This document shows, piece by piece, positions 1 through 12,514 of a stretch of 64,000 nucleotides of DNA (within the stretch, counting starts at the first letter, position 1; every line of letters starts with the position of its first letter). Source of the stretch: Acanthochlamys bracteata (taxonomy: Eukaryota; Streptophyta; Magnoliopsida; Pandanales; Velloziaceae). The stretch is from NCBI GenBank assembly GCA_019914995.1, contig CM034133.1, positions 6,714,495 through 6,778,494 of the forward strand. The letters are read 5' to 3'. The notes below the pieces were generated by a model. The model saw only the letters and a list, made by a program, of their open reading frames with translations, made no database searches and had not been told where the DNA came from. The position numbers were made by a program, and so were the translations under genes.

Positions 1-2106
1 GATTGTTACATATTAATTAATAATTAATATGAAATAGAAATTAATTAGTTAATCATTATGGTAAAAATCGGGATTTTGTTAACGGAGACTTAATAGAAGG
101 CTAAAATGAAACTTTTAAAATGTTAGGAGCCTAAGTGAAACTAAGCTAAAGGGTTAGGGATCACGATATAATTTAGCCGATCCTCAGACGTTGTTGCTGA
201 AATCCAAAAGTTGTTCACTCTATTTCACGATATTTGCAAATAGTAGTTTTATGGCATGTGTTGTGTTGGGATTAGCTATGTTAGTTAGCTAGTCAAGTCA
301 AATCTCATTACCTTATAGTATTGGATCTTTCACTACGGTGTAAGGACATTTTTGTCTCTTACATAACTTAACTCTCCTGTTATGCTGGAGAGTTATAAAG
401 TTGGACGAGATGAGAGCGTGTGATGGATGAGAAGAACTCTTGAAGCTCTCGGCTTAGAGTTTGAAAGAGAGAAGTGTTGATCTTTCTACTTTGGTTAAAT
501 CTATCAAGAGATCATCAATTTCGTGAAAAATGAGATAAGAGTAACTAAGGGTGAGAAGAGGGTGTTGAATTCCTATCCAGAGAAAAACTCGAATGAGATA
601 GAAATTGGGAAAAAAGGGAAATTTACTAGGTAATTGTTGTTAAACTTGTTTGATAAAATTGAACAATACCGTGGTAACATACATATGAGTACTTTTACAT
701 TGACTATTACAAAAATGACATTATTAGCTATTTCTTTTTTTTTTTTTAATACCATTTCATCAAACATTTAAGTTACAATGTTTCCAGCTGTTTTTTGGAA
801 CCATTCTTTGACCATCTTTGCTTTTGAACCTTGAAATAGGTGTTGGAAAATATCTCATATGACTTTCTTGTGTACTTATAGTGTGTTCCCGCTTTGTCTC
901 TGATCTCCATGATCAGAAGCAAGCTTGAAATTGTTCTTTCGTTGATGAAGGCCTTCATTTGGTTGAATCACATTAAAATATTTGAGTACTGCTTATTTTG
1001 TGTGCTCTTTATTATTGTTGCATATGATTACACAATCAATCTTGCTTTAGGCTATTAGGGTGTAGTTGCAAACACCAAGTGTTCGATGAGTTGTGAATAC
1101 ATCAAAATGAAGTAGCTAACCACTCTTATAAATTAAATTATAACTATTCAAACATAGGACAATTATGGTCAACAACTCAGAAAAGAAATCATGAAATTTT
1201 GCCACCTCAATAGTTTGATTTTAGAGTGTACGACTTTGAACAAAATTCTTTTAGTCATTCCCTCAATATCATATATAGGAAGATAGGAGAATACAGTCAC
1301 TTGATCAGACGACACTCTTCTTTCAAAATTGTTTAGTCATTTGATCAGACGACTGTGATTTAATCAAGCAATCATGATTGCTTATGGTAAATGCATCATT
1401 TTTCTTCTAAAATAAGTTTGGATTAGTGCGAGAGTCTTATAAAGAAAGGGTTGCCTATATCACCAGCCACTATAAATTACCTGAATTATTCTTCATTTAT
1501 AGATTTTCACTAATTTTAAATAATGTATGCAAATTATAAACTACATACTCATAAATCAAAACATATATGTTCACATACTAGTAAATTGTGTTCCTGAACA
1601 AGTAAATTTTGTGTATATAAATCAATATAAATACGTGTTCACTAAACTAGTGGTAATTTGCTCACAAATTTTCAATTGTGTTTACAAAATATGAACTACG
1701 TGCATATATTGGTATAATATTTCATAGACTAGTAGATTATGTACATACATTAGAAAAAGTGTTCACAACTCTTAAACTATATATTCACAGGCTAAATATT
1801 TGGTTGGAAGACAAAATAGTCATTGATGCTTCAACAAGGATGATAATTAGGCATTCAAAAAAGTATACTATTATCTTGATACACCTTAGCTAAGGAACTA
1901 AGAGAACTAAGAAAATAAGTAATGAAACTAGACAAAAAATTAACTCAATTCATCCATAATTCCTAATGCAAAGGACATGCACCTATATTGTAGCGTGTAG
2001 CTCTTCTTCTATAAGCACTACCATTTGTATCCTAATATAATTCCTTCCTAGATAGACCCAAAAGTAACAGGTAAAGTAGATATTAAGAATCCTAATTGGA
2101 TTCTAA
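1..2106. other. AT-rich intergenic DNA, no gene seen
   Basis: No open frame in this stretch looks like a known protein, and I see no terminal repeats. A short perfect hairpin (AACTCTCC ... GGAGAGTT) lies near 368-393. Most likely old, unrecognisable repeat sequence. Confidence 0.5.
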
Positions 2107-2340
2107 TACTAGAGATGGTTACCCTGGTTGCACCGTGGTCCTTCGTGCTGGACACTTAATCCTTCATTGTGCCCTCATCAACTATGCAATATTTGAGTGC
2201 AGTGATGCATGCTGTCAGTCCTATAGCGTATAGTTGGACCACGATTCCGGCAAGGTCGCTCTATAGCCGCTTCGTGGTGATGAGTCTAACATGCGTATCA
2301 TTCCCCTCCCTTTGAGAAATGGCATCGCCCTCGACGCAAG
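2107..2340. repeat. Left copy of diverged direct repeat (candidate LTR)
   Basis: Shares blocks such as GATGGTTACC, TGGTCCTTCG/AGGTCCTTCG, GAGTGCA.TGATG, CTCTATAG.CGCTTCGTGG and GATGAGTCT in the same order with 7288-7510. The order and spacing fit an old LTR pair around the gypsy relic, but termini and target duplications are not recognisable. Confidence 0.5.
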
Positions 2341-2917
2341 ATAATTGAAGTGCAACCGCTATTTGTGACGTGGAAGAACTCGTAAGAAATTTGACTCGCG
2401 TCGTTCAGTTGCGAGATATAGAATAGCTACTTGATCCTTAGGCTATAGGGTAGACAAGCCTTATATACAGTAGGACTAATAGCTTTAATGACGGAGAAGG
2501 GTTCTAATAGCGGCTTCTAAGCTTATGATTTGATTTAAGGTATCGAGGATTGCTGGTAAGGTTGCAACTTCAAAATTACTCGATTCTCTACTGCGTAGTG
2601 CTTAACCCACAAGTGACCATCAGCCAATCGTTTCTTTCTAGTCTAGCATGTAAGAATGGAAATGTAGATCTCGTAGATGAGCTTCACTCTCTAGGAGTTG
2701 TACATGTAATTTGATATATCTAAGTGGCCGGGCTGCAAAGGAAATGGTCGGTGGTAGTGGTATGGCATAGACTGCTACGCAGAGAGAAGTTTGTGCTGCT
2801 GAGTAGACGCCGGTAGTGTACGAGTAATCCTCCTATTAGCCATTGTGCCCAATTGCGTGGATGATCGCCGACAAAGCAACACAAGTAGGTTTGAAGCGTC
2901 CAGTTAATAATTTCTAA

Positions 2918-3300
2918 TTAACCACTTATTTGTGGATGATATATTGAGCTTATATAGAGGGAAGTATCTTGAGATCGGTGAAGCTTCTGCCAAAAACTAC
3001 TAAGGAATACCGGATCCCTATTGCTGACAATTGACATCAGGTTTTCATGTAGCTGTACTATCTCCTTATCGAATGCTTGAGCCGCACTATTGAACATGTA
3101 AGGATGACACAAGATAACGAAGTAAACATATTTGGGGGAGATGATCCATGATGACAACAATCACATTCTTCTAGTTTGAACTTGACAGGCCTTCAGTGAA
3201 GTCCATATAAATGTCAACCAAAGGTATGGGTGAAGGCTGGAATAACCCTACGGGCCTTATGCATTTGGATTTTGCACACGCATATGCAGCACATGCAACA
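2918..3300 (-). pseudogene. Gypsy integrase core fragment
   Basis: The minus-strand frame 3160-2918 carries AQAFDKEIVQLH followed by [15 protein letters not shown] and YHPQISG, the part of a retroviral-type integrase core around the second catalytic Asp (normally SDRD). The Asp-containing block is kept with SNRDP in place of SDRDP. It has no intact flanking zinc-binding or C-terminal domains. It retains the AQAF...LH segment that is deleted in the younger element at 16.4 kb. Confidence 0.7.
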
Positions 3301-3764
3301 GTATGTCACTAGACGTCTCTCGTCATGTTTGGCTAATGAAATTGCTGAGAGAGCCCCTTGAATGTATAAAACTGTCCACCATGACCCTTATTTGCCCAAT
3401 TATGTGCGTCATGTAGTAGTGTGCAAAGTGAAAGATGATTGGCCACCTGTATGTTTCCTTTGAATTTGAGATAACCATTCACAGTTGATAGATCCTCTCA
3501 TAACCCTTGTCTTAATGCTTGGATGAGGTTGGCGGAGTCGGGACATTTTGTAGTGCCGTTTGCAAGTCATCCTAGAATGAAGAATGCAATATTATTATTG
3601 CACTTACTGGACATCCGATCGATATGATACGGCATTAGCTATAATTATGAGAGAACCCATTCGGTATTCGATTCGGTAGTGGTATCCCATGACCTTCACG
3701 TGGTATTTGAATTGGTCAGGAGTAGATAATGGTTGTTCTAAGAGGTATTTCAAGTTCAGATAAT

Positions 3765-3989
3765 TTATTTTAATAATGAAGCGCTGCTAAGTATGGTTAC
3801 TACATCTGGACCATAAGCGCCAGTGCCATTGCTCCTTCTCATAGGTGGACTTTGTCCCCACTCACCGTCAAAGGCCTTACTGAAGAATATAACTGGCTGG
3901 TTGTTCTGAGAGAGAACTACGCCTAGTTCTTTGTTTAATGCGTTTGTCTCCACTCGGAATAGAATAGTAAAGGCATGAGTAGCTAACAT
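3765..3989 (-). pseudogene. Gypsy RNase H-like fragment
   Basis: The minus frame contains ETNALNKELGVVLSQNNQPV and IFFSKAF, a degenerate match to the [15 protein letters not shown]...FFSKAL block that begins gypsy RNase H. It is only 74 codons long and not continuous with RT or integrase frames. Confidence 0.6.
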
Positions 3990-5278
3990 CGGATGTTTGT
4001 TACTACTAATTTTAGTTATTGGAAAGCCATATCAGCTTTGTGTTACTACAAATGCATCCTTCTTAAATAGTGCTGTCCGCGGAGCTGCATTCATCCGTAG
4101 TTCTTAACAAATCATCGGTAATAACCATAAGCCCCAAGAATCAGTGCACCAGTGTAGCTGATGACGAAGCTGGCTACTCAGATATGGCTTGGACCTTAGT
4201 AGGATCAGCTGCAATACCTCAGCCGAGACGATGTGTTCAAATACTTCAGCTAGGTCTGCCCAGATCTGCACTTGCCAAAATTTGCATACAACTTTACCAA
4301 TTATAAGGCTAGAAAATAGTTACCAAGTGGTCTAAATGTTCTTACTAAGATTCATTATAAATAAAAATAATATCTAAGAAAACTAACACAAACTTACAGA
4401 GATAAAGGTGGACAGTCTTAGTTGTCAGGGAGTAAAATATCGTTGGTTTATTGGTTAGCCTAAACAGCATCATGAGGAATAATGCTCGTTGCGTGTTTGG
4501 AAGGTTATTTCATAGGTATTTTTCTCTGGTACTCTTATATGATAATATCCTAATTTGAGGTCGATCTTGAAAAAAATTATCTCTTTGTAATCCATGTAAC
4601 AGCTCATCAATGATCAGTTGTAAGGAACTTGTCTTTGCCTGTAATATTGTTAAGTGTACTTAGCGCATAATCTCCATGAATGATCTTTCGTCTTAACTAG
4701 TAATAACCGGTAAAGAGAAGGCTGAACAAGTAGTACAAATTATTCCTTTGCCAGAAAATCTCCACAACCTTTCATCCTATTTCGGCCTTCTGAGTATTCA
4801 GACATTTGATGTAAATTCTTGGAGTAGCAATGACAATCTGTAGTCGTGAGAGCGGTTTGGAGGAAGACCAAAGATAAGTATGAAGACTTTTGAATAGCAA
4901 TCTACGAGATCATGTAAGTCGTCGGAAGAGTTGTGGTCTCTTGTGTAGGTCCATCGGCTTAGTTGTTAATTGCATAAGCCAAAATAAGCAAAGAAAGGAT
5001 CCTAAGCATAGTTTAATGAGTGGAGACACACAACCTTCTCGTATCCTTTACAAGATAAACTAACGCCCATGTATGGAGAACCTTATGTGTGATATCCGCT
5101 AACTGCAAATGACATCATTGAGGCTTTTCAGCCACTAAATCCCTAGCACTAAATTCATACCTTTAAGATGGAAGGGGTATGCATCCATAACTAATTCGAT
5201 CCTTTGTACTACCACAGTCTACTTGTAGATTACCTCGATTATGTGTGGGCGCCCGTCTACTAATTTAACCTTCAACGG

Positions 5279-5476
5279 TTAGACATTTATATTTATTAGG
5301 CATAATTGCTTAGTGAGTTGTTCAGGAATGAAGTATGTGCAACTTGAATAGATCAAGATGAACACTTCTTGCTTTTGTATATTTCTGATAACTTGAATAG
5401 TTTGAGGTTCATCTAATACATTCTTTGAACTCAAGGAGAGGATAGCGTCTTCTGCTAAAAGTTCGTCAGAAAGCAT
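5279..5476 (-). pseudogene. Gypsy aspartic protease fragment
   Basis: The minus frame has QTIQVIRNIQKQEVFILIYS, colinear with the protease start of the 15-20 kb element (QTIRLAGKIKRQEVFILIDS). The catalytic Asp of the DSG motif is replaced here (ILIYSSC), so it would be inactive even if translated. Confidence 0.65.
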
Positions 5477-5499
5477 TGGGTTCTAAATGCCTCCATCCG

Positions 5500-7287
5500 C
5501 ATCCTCTTCGTACCTGGTAAGAGAGTATAAATAGGTATAGTATTTGTGCTCCTGTCTATATTAGTCATCGAAGTAAAAGCGTAGGCCCTTGGATCGGTGA
5601 GTGTTAACCACTACAAGTGAGTAGGTTTAGGTCAAGAGCTTTCGATAGGTGTAGCTGGTATAGAGATCGTTTGGCAGTGCGTTTTGAGAGCATTTTATTC
5701 CAATTTTCATTTCGTGTTTTCAATAACCTTATAGAATACTATAAATTTTATTTAAAAAAATTAGAATGTACAGAAAAATTGTTATGTTATAAAATTTTAT
5801 TGCTTCTTTAATTTTTTTAGATAAAAAATTTAGAGTTGATATTTTATTTTCAAAATATCTTTCATTTCATGAAATTTCGATTTTGTAAGACTTCCTAACG
5901 TCCCGATAGTGTAGATAGTGGCATTTGAGATAGCATGGTTGTCGTTGACACTTCAAGGGTTCACTTTGACGATCTCCTTCCTGCTCACTATTCGCACAAG
6001 TGTTTGTGCTTATAAGTCCTTGCCAATTGATCTGTAGGACCAAATTGTCCAGGGTGGCAAGCAGCAGATACTAAAGTGTTCGAAGGTAGCTTGTATGCTG
6101 TGTTTGGGATTGCTTACAGGAGCGTTTCAAAAGCTCCTTTTATGTTTCTATTTCAATAAACTCTCTCTAATGTTTTACAGAATTTATTTTAACATTTAAA
6201 AAATATGGAAAAGTTCTTTATAGTAAAATTTTGTTATTGCTTCTTTTTATTATCTTTTTAAGTAAAAAGTAGAGCTCGTTTAAGTTAATAGAGCCCTGTG
6301 TGTTTAAATACCCTATATTCTAGAAAAACACTTCATATAAGCACTTGCAAACAACCCCGTAGTCGCTTATAGATCTTATTTGAGTTAATTGATGAATAAA
6401 AGCTAGAATTTTCATATACAGTCGGGCCAAATCTCTTGAAGAGCTAGTTTTAATACCTTCAACGAGCGTTGAAGATGATTGTGCTCATAATTTTGATCCT
6501 AACTACTTTCTTCCCCGTAAAAGTACATAGGAGCAAAAGAGACCTGCTCCGAATGAGAGGTATAATTAAAATATATTTTAGCTAAGTAGAGCCATTCGTG
6601 TGGCTCATTGACGTTGAAGTTAATGAAATTTATGATGGTGCTTGGAGATTTACAGCGATTGTTTTGGATAGGCAGTTGGGGATAATATTAAGTTGGATTG
6701 GGTCTTGCCAAGGAAGAGAGGATTTTGACTATATTGTAAGTCATTAGTATGTTGAGGGGTAGATAAGTAGGGTGAGGAATTCCTGTCGGCGGGGCAGAGC
6801 ATGACATGAGACAACGTCTGTTGGTGGTTGGTGTAGCTGGTGATGTGTGCAACTATTGTGTTTCACTTGGAGGTAGGATAATGGCCAATTCGGTCTTCAT
6901 TGGCATTGTATTAAATAGTAGACTCGTGAATGAGCAAGCTAGATTCCGGTTCTTAGTGTTAGGGTGATGGTGTTGTCCACCAAAGGAATGGTTCTTGTGG
7001 GTTATCAGAAATTGTTAGTGTTGTCTTACAACTCCGAGTGTCATAACATTCTCCAGACAATCAAATGATAAACGAAGTGATGAAGTTGAGCTGGTCATGT
7101 ATGGTAGGTTCTTCATTGGGTTGGGAGCCATTAGTAGTGGGGGTGTGTGTCTGTGCAATAATTTTCTGTATTAACGATTGGCGAGGAAGCCTATGTGTCC
7201 AGTGATTTGGACAATACGGAAGCTAGGTTTTCATGGAAACTTGGCTTTAGAGTAATTAAGTTAGGAAGTGGATATAAAAAATCCTTA
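5500..7287. other. Interior of gypsy relic, no coding match
   Basis: If the repeats at 2.1 and 7.3 kb are LTRs, this stretch holds the decayed gag and leader region of the minus-strand element. I could not recognise gag or a primer-binding site in it. Two TTTTAAAT-rich segments (5.7-5.9 and 6.1-6.3 kb) share AGCATTTTATTCCAATTTTC / AGCTCCTTTTATGTTTC-like context and may be small inserted repeats. Confidence 0.3.
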
Positions 7288-7510
7288 TACTAGATGGTTA
7301 CCGGTCTGCACCTAGGTCCTTCGCGTATGTTTAGGTGCCTTTTTTGCGCCCTGGTCACCTATTCGAGTGTCCGAGTGCAATGATGGATGCGGGCAGAACT
7401 TGCTTCTAGCATTAGCCCTATAGCTCATAGCTAGTCGATGATATTGATGATGTTCCTCTATAGTCGCTTCGTGGTTGATGAGTCTGACCTTCATATCATA
7501 TCTCATGAGC
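7288..7510. repeat. Right copy of diverged direct repeat (candidate LTR)
   Basis: Colinear with 2107-2340 over about 220 bp, same orientation. See the left copy for shared blocks. Divergence is high, in keeping with the decay of the coding fragments between them. Confidence 0.5.
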
Positions 7511-7637
7511 TTATTCCTAAATTAGTAACTAAACTATATTTATATTTCTTATTAACCAATAGTCTACATACTAAAGTTACTACAACAACAATATAAATTT
7601 GGTGTTATAGAGTAAAATCTAAGATAGTATTCACAGA

Positions 7638-7787
7638 TGAACATCTATTTCAAGATTATTATTTAACCTTCAATACTCATGTAGTACATGTATATATAGT
7701 CTTCATTCATAACAATTTAGAAAAGTTCTAAATAAGAAAGAAATCTAACATAACTAAATACTAAATATATGCTAACTCTCGCCAACA
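7638..7787 (-). repeat. 3' LTR of copia relic
   Basis: 150 bp, aligned with 11752-11897 through blocks such as CTATTTCAAGATTATTATT, TTCAATACTCAT, GTACAT.TATATA and CGCCAACA. It starts with TGA and ends with ...AACA on the plus strand, the reverse complement of a TGTT...TCA LTR. Confidence 0.8.
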
Positions 7788-8299
7788 CTCACCCTCAAGT
7801 TGGTGCAATGATATCATTGATGCCTAACCTGCTGAGTGAGTCATGAAAATTTATACTTGAGACACATTTTGTCAATATGTTTGCTAACTGTGCTTCTAAA
7901 GTTACAAAAAATAACTCAATCAATTTCGACTCAATTTGTCTTTGATAAACTGTCGATCCACCCGAACATACTTGGTGCGATCATGTTTAACTTTGATTAT
8001 AAACAATATTTAGTGCATGCTTATTATAATAAAATAGCCTAATAGAATTGATTAGAGGAAAATCAAGCTCCATCAATAATATTCGAAGGCATAAAGGTTC
8101 ACAAACTCTATTTGTCATTGCTCTGTATTTAGCTTCAGCAGAAGATCGAATAACCGTGTTCTATTATTACTCTTTTATGTGACTAGATTACCACCAACCA
8201 ATGTAAAGTAGCTAGATGTGGTACGCGTGTGTGTTATCTCCTATCGGGTCTACATCAATCATCTATATTTAGATATTAATTTTTGTAATAGTAATCCTT

Positions 8300-8720
8300 T
8301 GTTTGGTTCTGATTTCAGATATTTCAATATTCTTTCAAAGCTTCTAATGATCTATACTGGTAGAGTGCATAAACTAGCTAACAACACTCGCTCATATGTT
8401 ATATGAGAGGTCTTTGATAAATAATCAACTTGCCAACAAGTCGTTGATATTTTTTTCTTAGCTCCTAGCACTTGATCAGGATGTTTTTCTAAATTATGAT
8501 TCTTAATGATTGTTATATCGGCTGGTTTGCAAATATGATATCCTTGTCTCAAATACTAAGTTGACATTTTTTGATGTGATATTAAAATACCTTACTTACA
8601 ATCCGTCAATTATAATGCCTAAGAAATATTCCAACTCTCTTAACTCTTCATCTCAAATTCAGAAGCTAGATACTTCTTTAATTTATAAATTTCTTTTTGA
8701 TCATTACTTGTAACAATCAT
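8300..8720 (-). pseudogene. Copia reverse transcriptase remnant
   Basis: On the minus strand the sequence reads, across several frames, the end of a copia RT: a segment after the YVDD block with FEMK-like and EYFLG-like codons near 8.6 kb, a QGYHICKPAD piece near 8.5 kb and a VDYLSKTSHITYE piece (normally LIYLTHTRPDI) near 8.4 kb. Frameshifts and stops separate the pieces. This order fixes the minus orientation of the element. Confidence 0.65.
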
Positions 8721-11700
8721 ATAATCTAAATATACTTTATCAAAGCAGTTATTTTATCATTTTGGTTCTTTAAGAATAATGCATGATCAGCATTTATCGA
8801 TAACTATATCTCTTAAAGGATTGACTAAATTTGCCAAACCATTCTCTTGGAAATTGCTTCAGCCTACATAAAGCCTTTTTTAGCTTATAGATATACGCAG
8901 TTCTTCGATTCACCATATATAGGTAGAAGTTTTATATACACTTTTTTTTATAATTCATCATTAAGGAATGCATTTTTTGTATCAAATTGCTGAAAGGTCT
9001 AATCAAAATTTGCTATTAGAGATGTAACACACTGATAGTATTAATTTTTATAACTGGTATAAAAATTTAGTGATAATCTACTACATAGGACTGTGAGTAT
9101 TCATTAACCACTAATGTTGTTTTATACCTCTTGATCGATCAATCTGCTCTATGTTTGATGGTTTACATTCACTTATAACTGACTGTTTTTCTTCTGATAG
9201 TGATACTAATCTCCCAAATCAAATTCTTTTGAAGAGCCTCCATCTCCTCATTAATAGTCTTAGTTTATTTTAGATCTGATAAGACTTCTTTAGTTCTACG
9301 GAAGAGATAGCTGATACCTGATTGACAAATACCACATGACGAAGACAACATTTGAGAAGATAAATGGTTAGGATAGAAAATCTGGAGATTTTTTTTTGTG
9401 AAAATTTGTAAGGTTTTCTACGATTTTTTCGTGTGGTAACTGATAATTTCTGTTGACAATGTTAGATTTATCCACAATAATATTGAAAAAAATTTAGTAC
9501 TTAGCATAGGATATCTTCAGGAGTTTGAACGGGTACTACTACATGAGCGAGAGTGATTTCTTCCACAACTTAGTTCTTTTTATATCTTTCGTTTCTTTTG
9601 GTTCAGGATCAATCGTTGCAATCTCCTCAAGATCTGAATCACTACTCGCATATTGTCTCTTACCTTCTTCAATATGTGTGTTGAATTCAACTGTAAACCA
9701 AATGAAATCTTTCACAGCTCATCTCCTCCTTAAAGTAATGTTGATCTTAAAAAATACATTTTTCACTCTAAAATTGTTACATCTATATTCATAAAGATAT
9801 GATGTGTCGGAGGATGATCAACGATAGCCTTTCCGTTAAGGACGATCACCAAGAAATACGCACCTCAAAGCACATGGATCAAATTTATTCGTTTGAGTTT
9901 TCTGCAAATGTACTAAAGAGACATATGCAAAATTTCAAGATGGAAACGAGAGGACAAAATATATAGTACCAAATATAGATAAACCTTAATTAATTTTTGA
10001 AAAATTCAGAACTGTAAATAGCATGAGATTAATCAAAAAAATTGCAGACGAAGTGCTTTTATCTAATGATGTTTTGAAACATGGGTTCTTAGCAACAAAG
10101 CACGGGCGTTTTCTAGGATGTGTCAATTTTTTCTTTCAGCCACTTTATTTTGTTATGGTGTTTATGAACAAGAAATTTTATAAATAATATCATGTTGATG
10201 AAGCTAAGAGTTCAAGTATGTATTAACATACACCCACCCATTAGGAGAGCGAAAAATTTGAATAGGAAAGAAATTGAGTTCGCACCATCTTGTAAAACTA
10301 TACAAAGATATCAACTACACTACTCTTACTTTTTAAAACATATAACCATGTAATGGCTGTGCAATCATTTATAAATTTTATAAATCACCTAATGTTAGTA
10401 AAAATCATAATCGGTTAGGGTCGCCAAACATCCGAATGCATTAATTCAAATGGATTTGTTCTTTTATTCATAACAGAAAAATTGACATCCGATGACTCTA
10501 ATCAAGAATACAAATTTCACATTGAAACTCAGACTCTTTCAGACAGGAAAATAGATATGGTAATAAAAGTTTTAAGTAATTAAAAAATATGACATAATCG
10601 TCGATGCCAAAGTCAATTTTACTTTTCTTTTTAGTTTCAAATTCACGGGCACTATAAACTCTGCCTGAACTAACACATCCAAATAGTATAAGCTTTCTGT
10701 CTTATTACAATGATTAATTTTCTCTTGTATATGGATATTTTGAAGTAAGCAAAAATAGAGATATATAAAATAATGCAGTTAAGGTGAAGTATCAGTTAAT
10801 GTGAGGTCTGCAAGACCAGACGATATGCCAGAGATTTTTTTGTGTTATTTCTTCTTTTTCTTTTTCTTTTTTGGTTCTTCTCACCAATCAAAATAACCAA
10901 CTAATTTAAAGCAGGAATCACGATTATGCACGGCTATACCATAATGAGCCTCATGTAGGATCATGTTAGATCTAGGAATCTTAGAGTCCAAAGTTCTTGT
11001 GCTTTAAGCTTTAGTTTTGGTCTCATGTGAGATTTAGGATTCATAGAAACCACAGCAGCACTAACTCTAGTACCAATATCGTTAGAACTCATTATAACTA
11101 CTCATTGTTGCTCCTCACAACGAATGCAGTTAAAAGATGCTTCTAATCCAAGGAGCGAATCTGTTCTTAATAGATCACTGCTTGCTTTATCAAACATATC
11201 ATTAAGCCCAGCCAAAATATATAGACACGTTATTTCTAAATCTTTTATTATTGAGCTAATAAGTCATTAGCACAATATGTCCTGATTGGATTGCGAAACT
11301 TCAATTCCTACAATATTCTCTGTAATTCTATATAATAGGTCGTAACGAGACTTCCACTTTATTTTAATTTGAAAGTGCTACATGTTAATTCATATACTTG
11401 AGATAAATCAGAATTATCATAATAAGTTTTAGAAATAGCAATCCAAACATCTCTCGCAGTGGGGAGCTAGATAAAGAACTCCATCACAGTTAGTTAAATA
11501 GAGTTGATCAACCACCCTTTAATGTAGCATTGTGAGTTCTCCATTGGGTATAAGTAGGATCAAGTCTTCTGAGGTCGTACTATTTCTCCAATTAAATATT
11601 CTATCTTATCCTTTTCATCTAATCGGAGTTTCTGACAGTTGCAACCGATCTCCACGGTAGTAGCGAGAAGGTTTAATCGGAATCTGATAGTCGCAGTCGT

Positions 11701-11736
11701 TATCTGTACGACGGCGGCATACAGATTTAGAATTTT

Positions 11737-11748
11737 GCTCTGATACCA
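11737..11748 (-). other. Primer-binding site of copia relic
   Basis: The minus strand reads TGGTATCAGAGC, the usual complement of the 3' end of plant initiator tRNA-Met. It lies 3 bp inside the 5' LTR. Confidence 0.85.
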
Positions 11749-11751
11749 AGA

Positions 11752-11897
11752 TGATATTCTATTTCAAGATTATTATTCAAACTTCAATACTCATACAGTA
11801 CATATATATACAGTCTACATACATAACAAATAAAAGGAGTTCTAAATAAGTATATAATATAACTAAAATATTAGATATATATTGACTCACGCCAACA
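11752..11897 (-). repeat. 5' LTR of copia relic
   Basis: 146 bp, partner of 7638-7787. In element orientation it begins TGTTGGCGTGAG and ends at the PBS. Confidence 0.8.
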
Positions 11898-12001
11898 TTA
11901 AGATTTGTTCTAATACCTTTTGACACCATTCTTGATCTCTTTGTTGTTCCTCTTTATCAATAGACGTTTTATATTTTACGCAATGGATATGATGGATGCT
12001 T

Positions 12002-12205
12002 TGGAATGAACATTATCTTGCTAGAACAAATAAAGAAAGATAGGAAATTGTTTTTGAAGTTATCCAAAAAGAAGGCAAATGTATAATTCATGATGATAAA
12101 GTCTACTATCAAAATCATTATTGCTATGCTCAATTCCAAGTTATTTGCACCGAATTAGAAACAAATAAAGTTGATAGCGTGGTAATGGAACATGCATTTG
12201 CGTAA
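12002..12205 (+). pseudogene. Unrecognised coding remnant
   Basis: A 68-codon plus frame with a single internal TAG (codon 14) reads WNEHYLARTNKER, then EIVFEVIQKEGKCIIHDD and HYCYAQFQVICTELETNK before a TAA. Its amino-acid composition looks like real protein rather than random AT-rich sequence. I do not recognise the family. It lies between the copia relic and the first visible acetyltransferase exon but does not resemble that family. It may be a fragment of another transposon or host gene. Confidence 0.35.
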
Positions 12206-12514
12206 TAGCCTAAAAGATGAAAAATTGTAGCAATGTTGGCTTGGATCTTCCCCTTTTTGATAAATTAATTAAAATGACAAAAGAGACATTAGTCAAGTAA
12301 AATAGACTACTTGTTCTTATAACCTTAAAGTAAGTTTTTGAATGCCCTAATTAGGAGGAACTAGTGATTATTTTCTGATAAACTTATCATCAGTTACAAA
12401 TCTTAAACTTATTTGACTCTACAATTGACCTTGCAATTTTGAAGTTACTGATTCGATTGGTTAATCTCCTTATGCTTATCTATCTATCCTCATCCTGTGC
12501 GTCATGTTAAATAG

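Larger units (their letters stand above)
2107..7510 (-). mobile_element. Degenerate Ty3/gypsy LTR retrotransposon relic
   Basis: Read on the minus strand, fragments appear in gypsy pol order: an aspartic protease piece (5476-5279), an RNase H-like piece (3989-3765) and an integrase core piece (3160-2918). All are interrupted by stops and frameshifts. The integrase piece shares the [12 protein letters not shown] type motif with the younger gypsy element at 15.3-20.1 kb, so both belong to related lineages. A diverged direct repeat (2107-2340 and 7288-7510) brackets the region and may be its LTRs. I found no convincing PBS or TSD, so the boundaries are inferred. It cannot encode working proteins. 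Confidence 0.65.
7638..11897 (-). mobile_element. Degenerate Ty1/copia element with short LTRs
   Basis: A 4.26-kb element on the minus strand, bounded by two similar terminal repeats (7638-7787 and 11752-11897) that read TGTTGGCG... to ...TCA in the element's orientation. A tRNA-iMet type primer-binding site (TGGTATCAGAGC on the minus strand, 11737-11748) sits next to the right LTR, which is therefore the 5' LTR. A purine-rich stretch (minus ACTTGAGGGTGAG) precedes the 3' LTR. The internal 4 kb contains copia reverse transcriptase remnants around 8.3-8.7 kb. LTR length and total size fit the small plant copia lineages such as Ale/Retrofit, which is an inference. No clear 5-bp TSD was found. 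Confidence 0.8.

Noticed and set aside
1678-1893. 71-codon plus frame in the left intergenic region
   Set aside because: AT-rich composition, no recognisable motif and no promoter or splice context.
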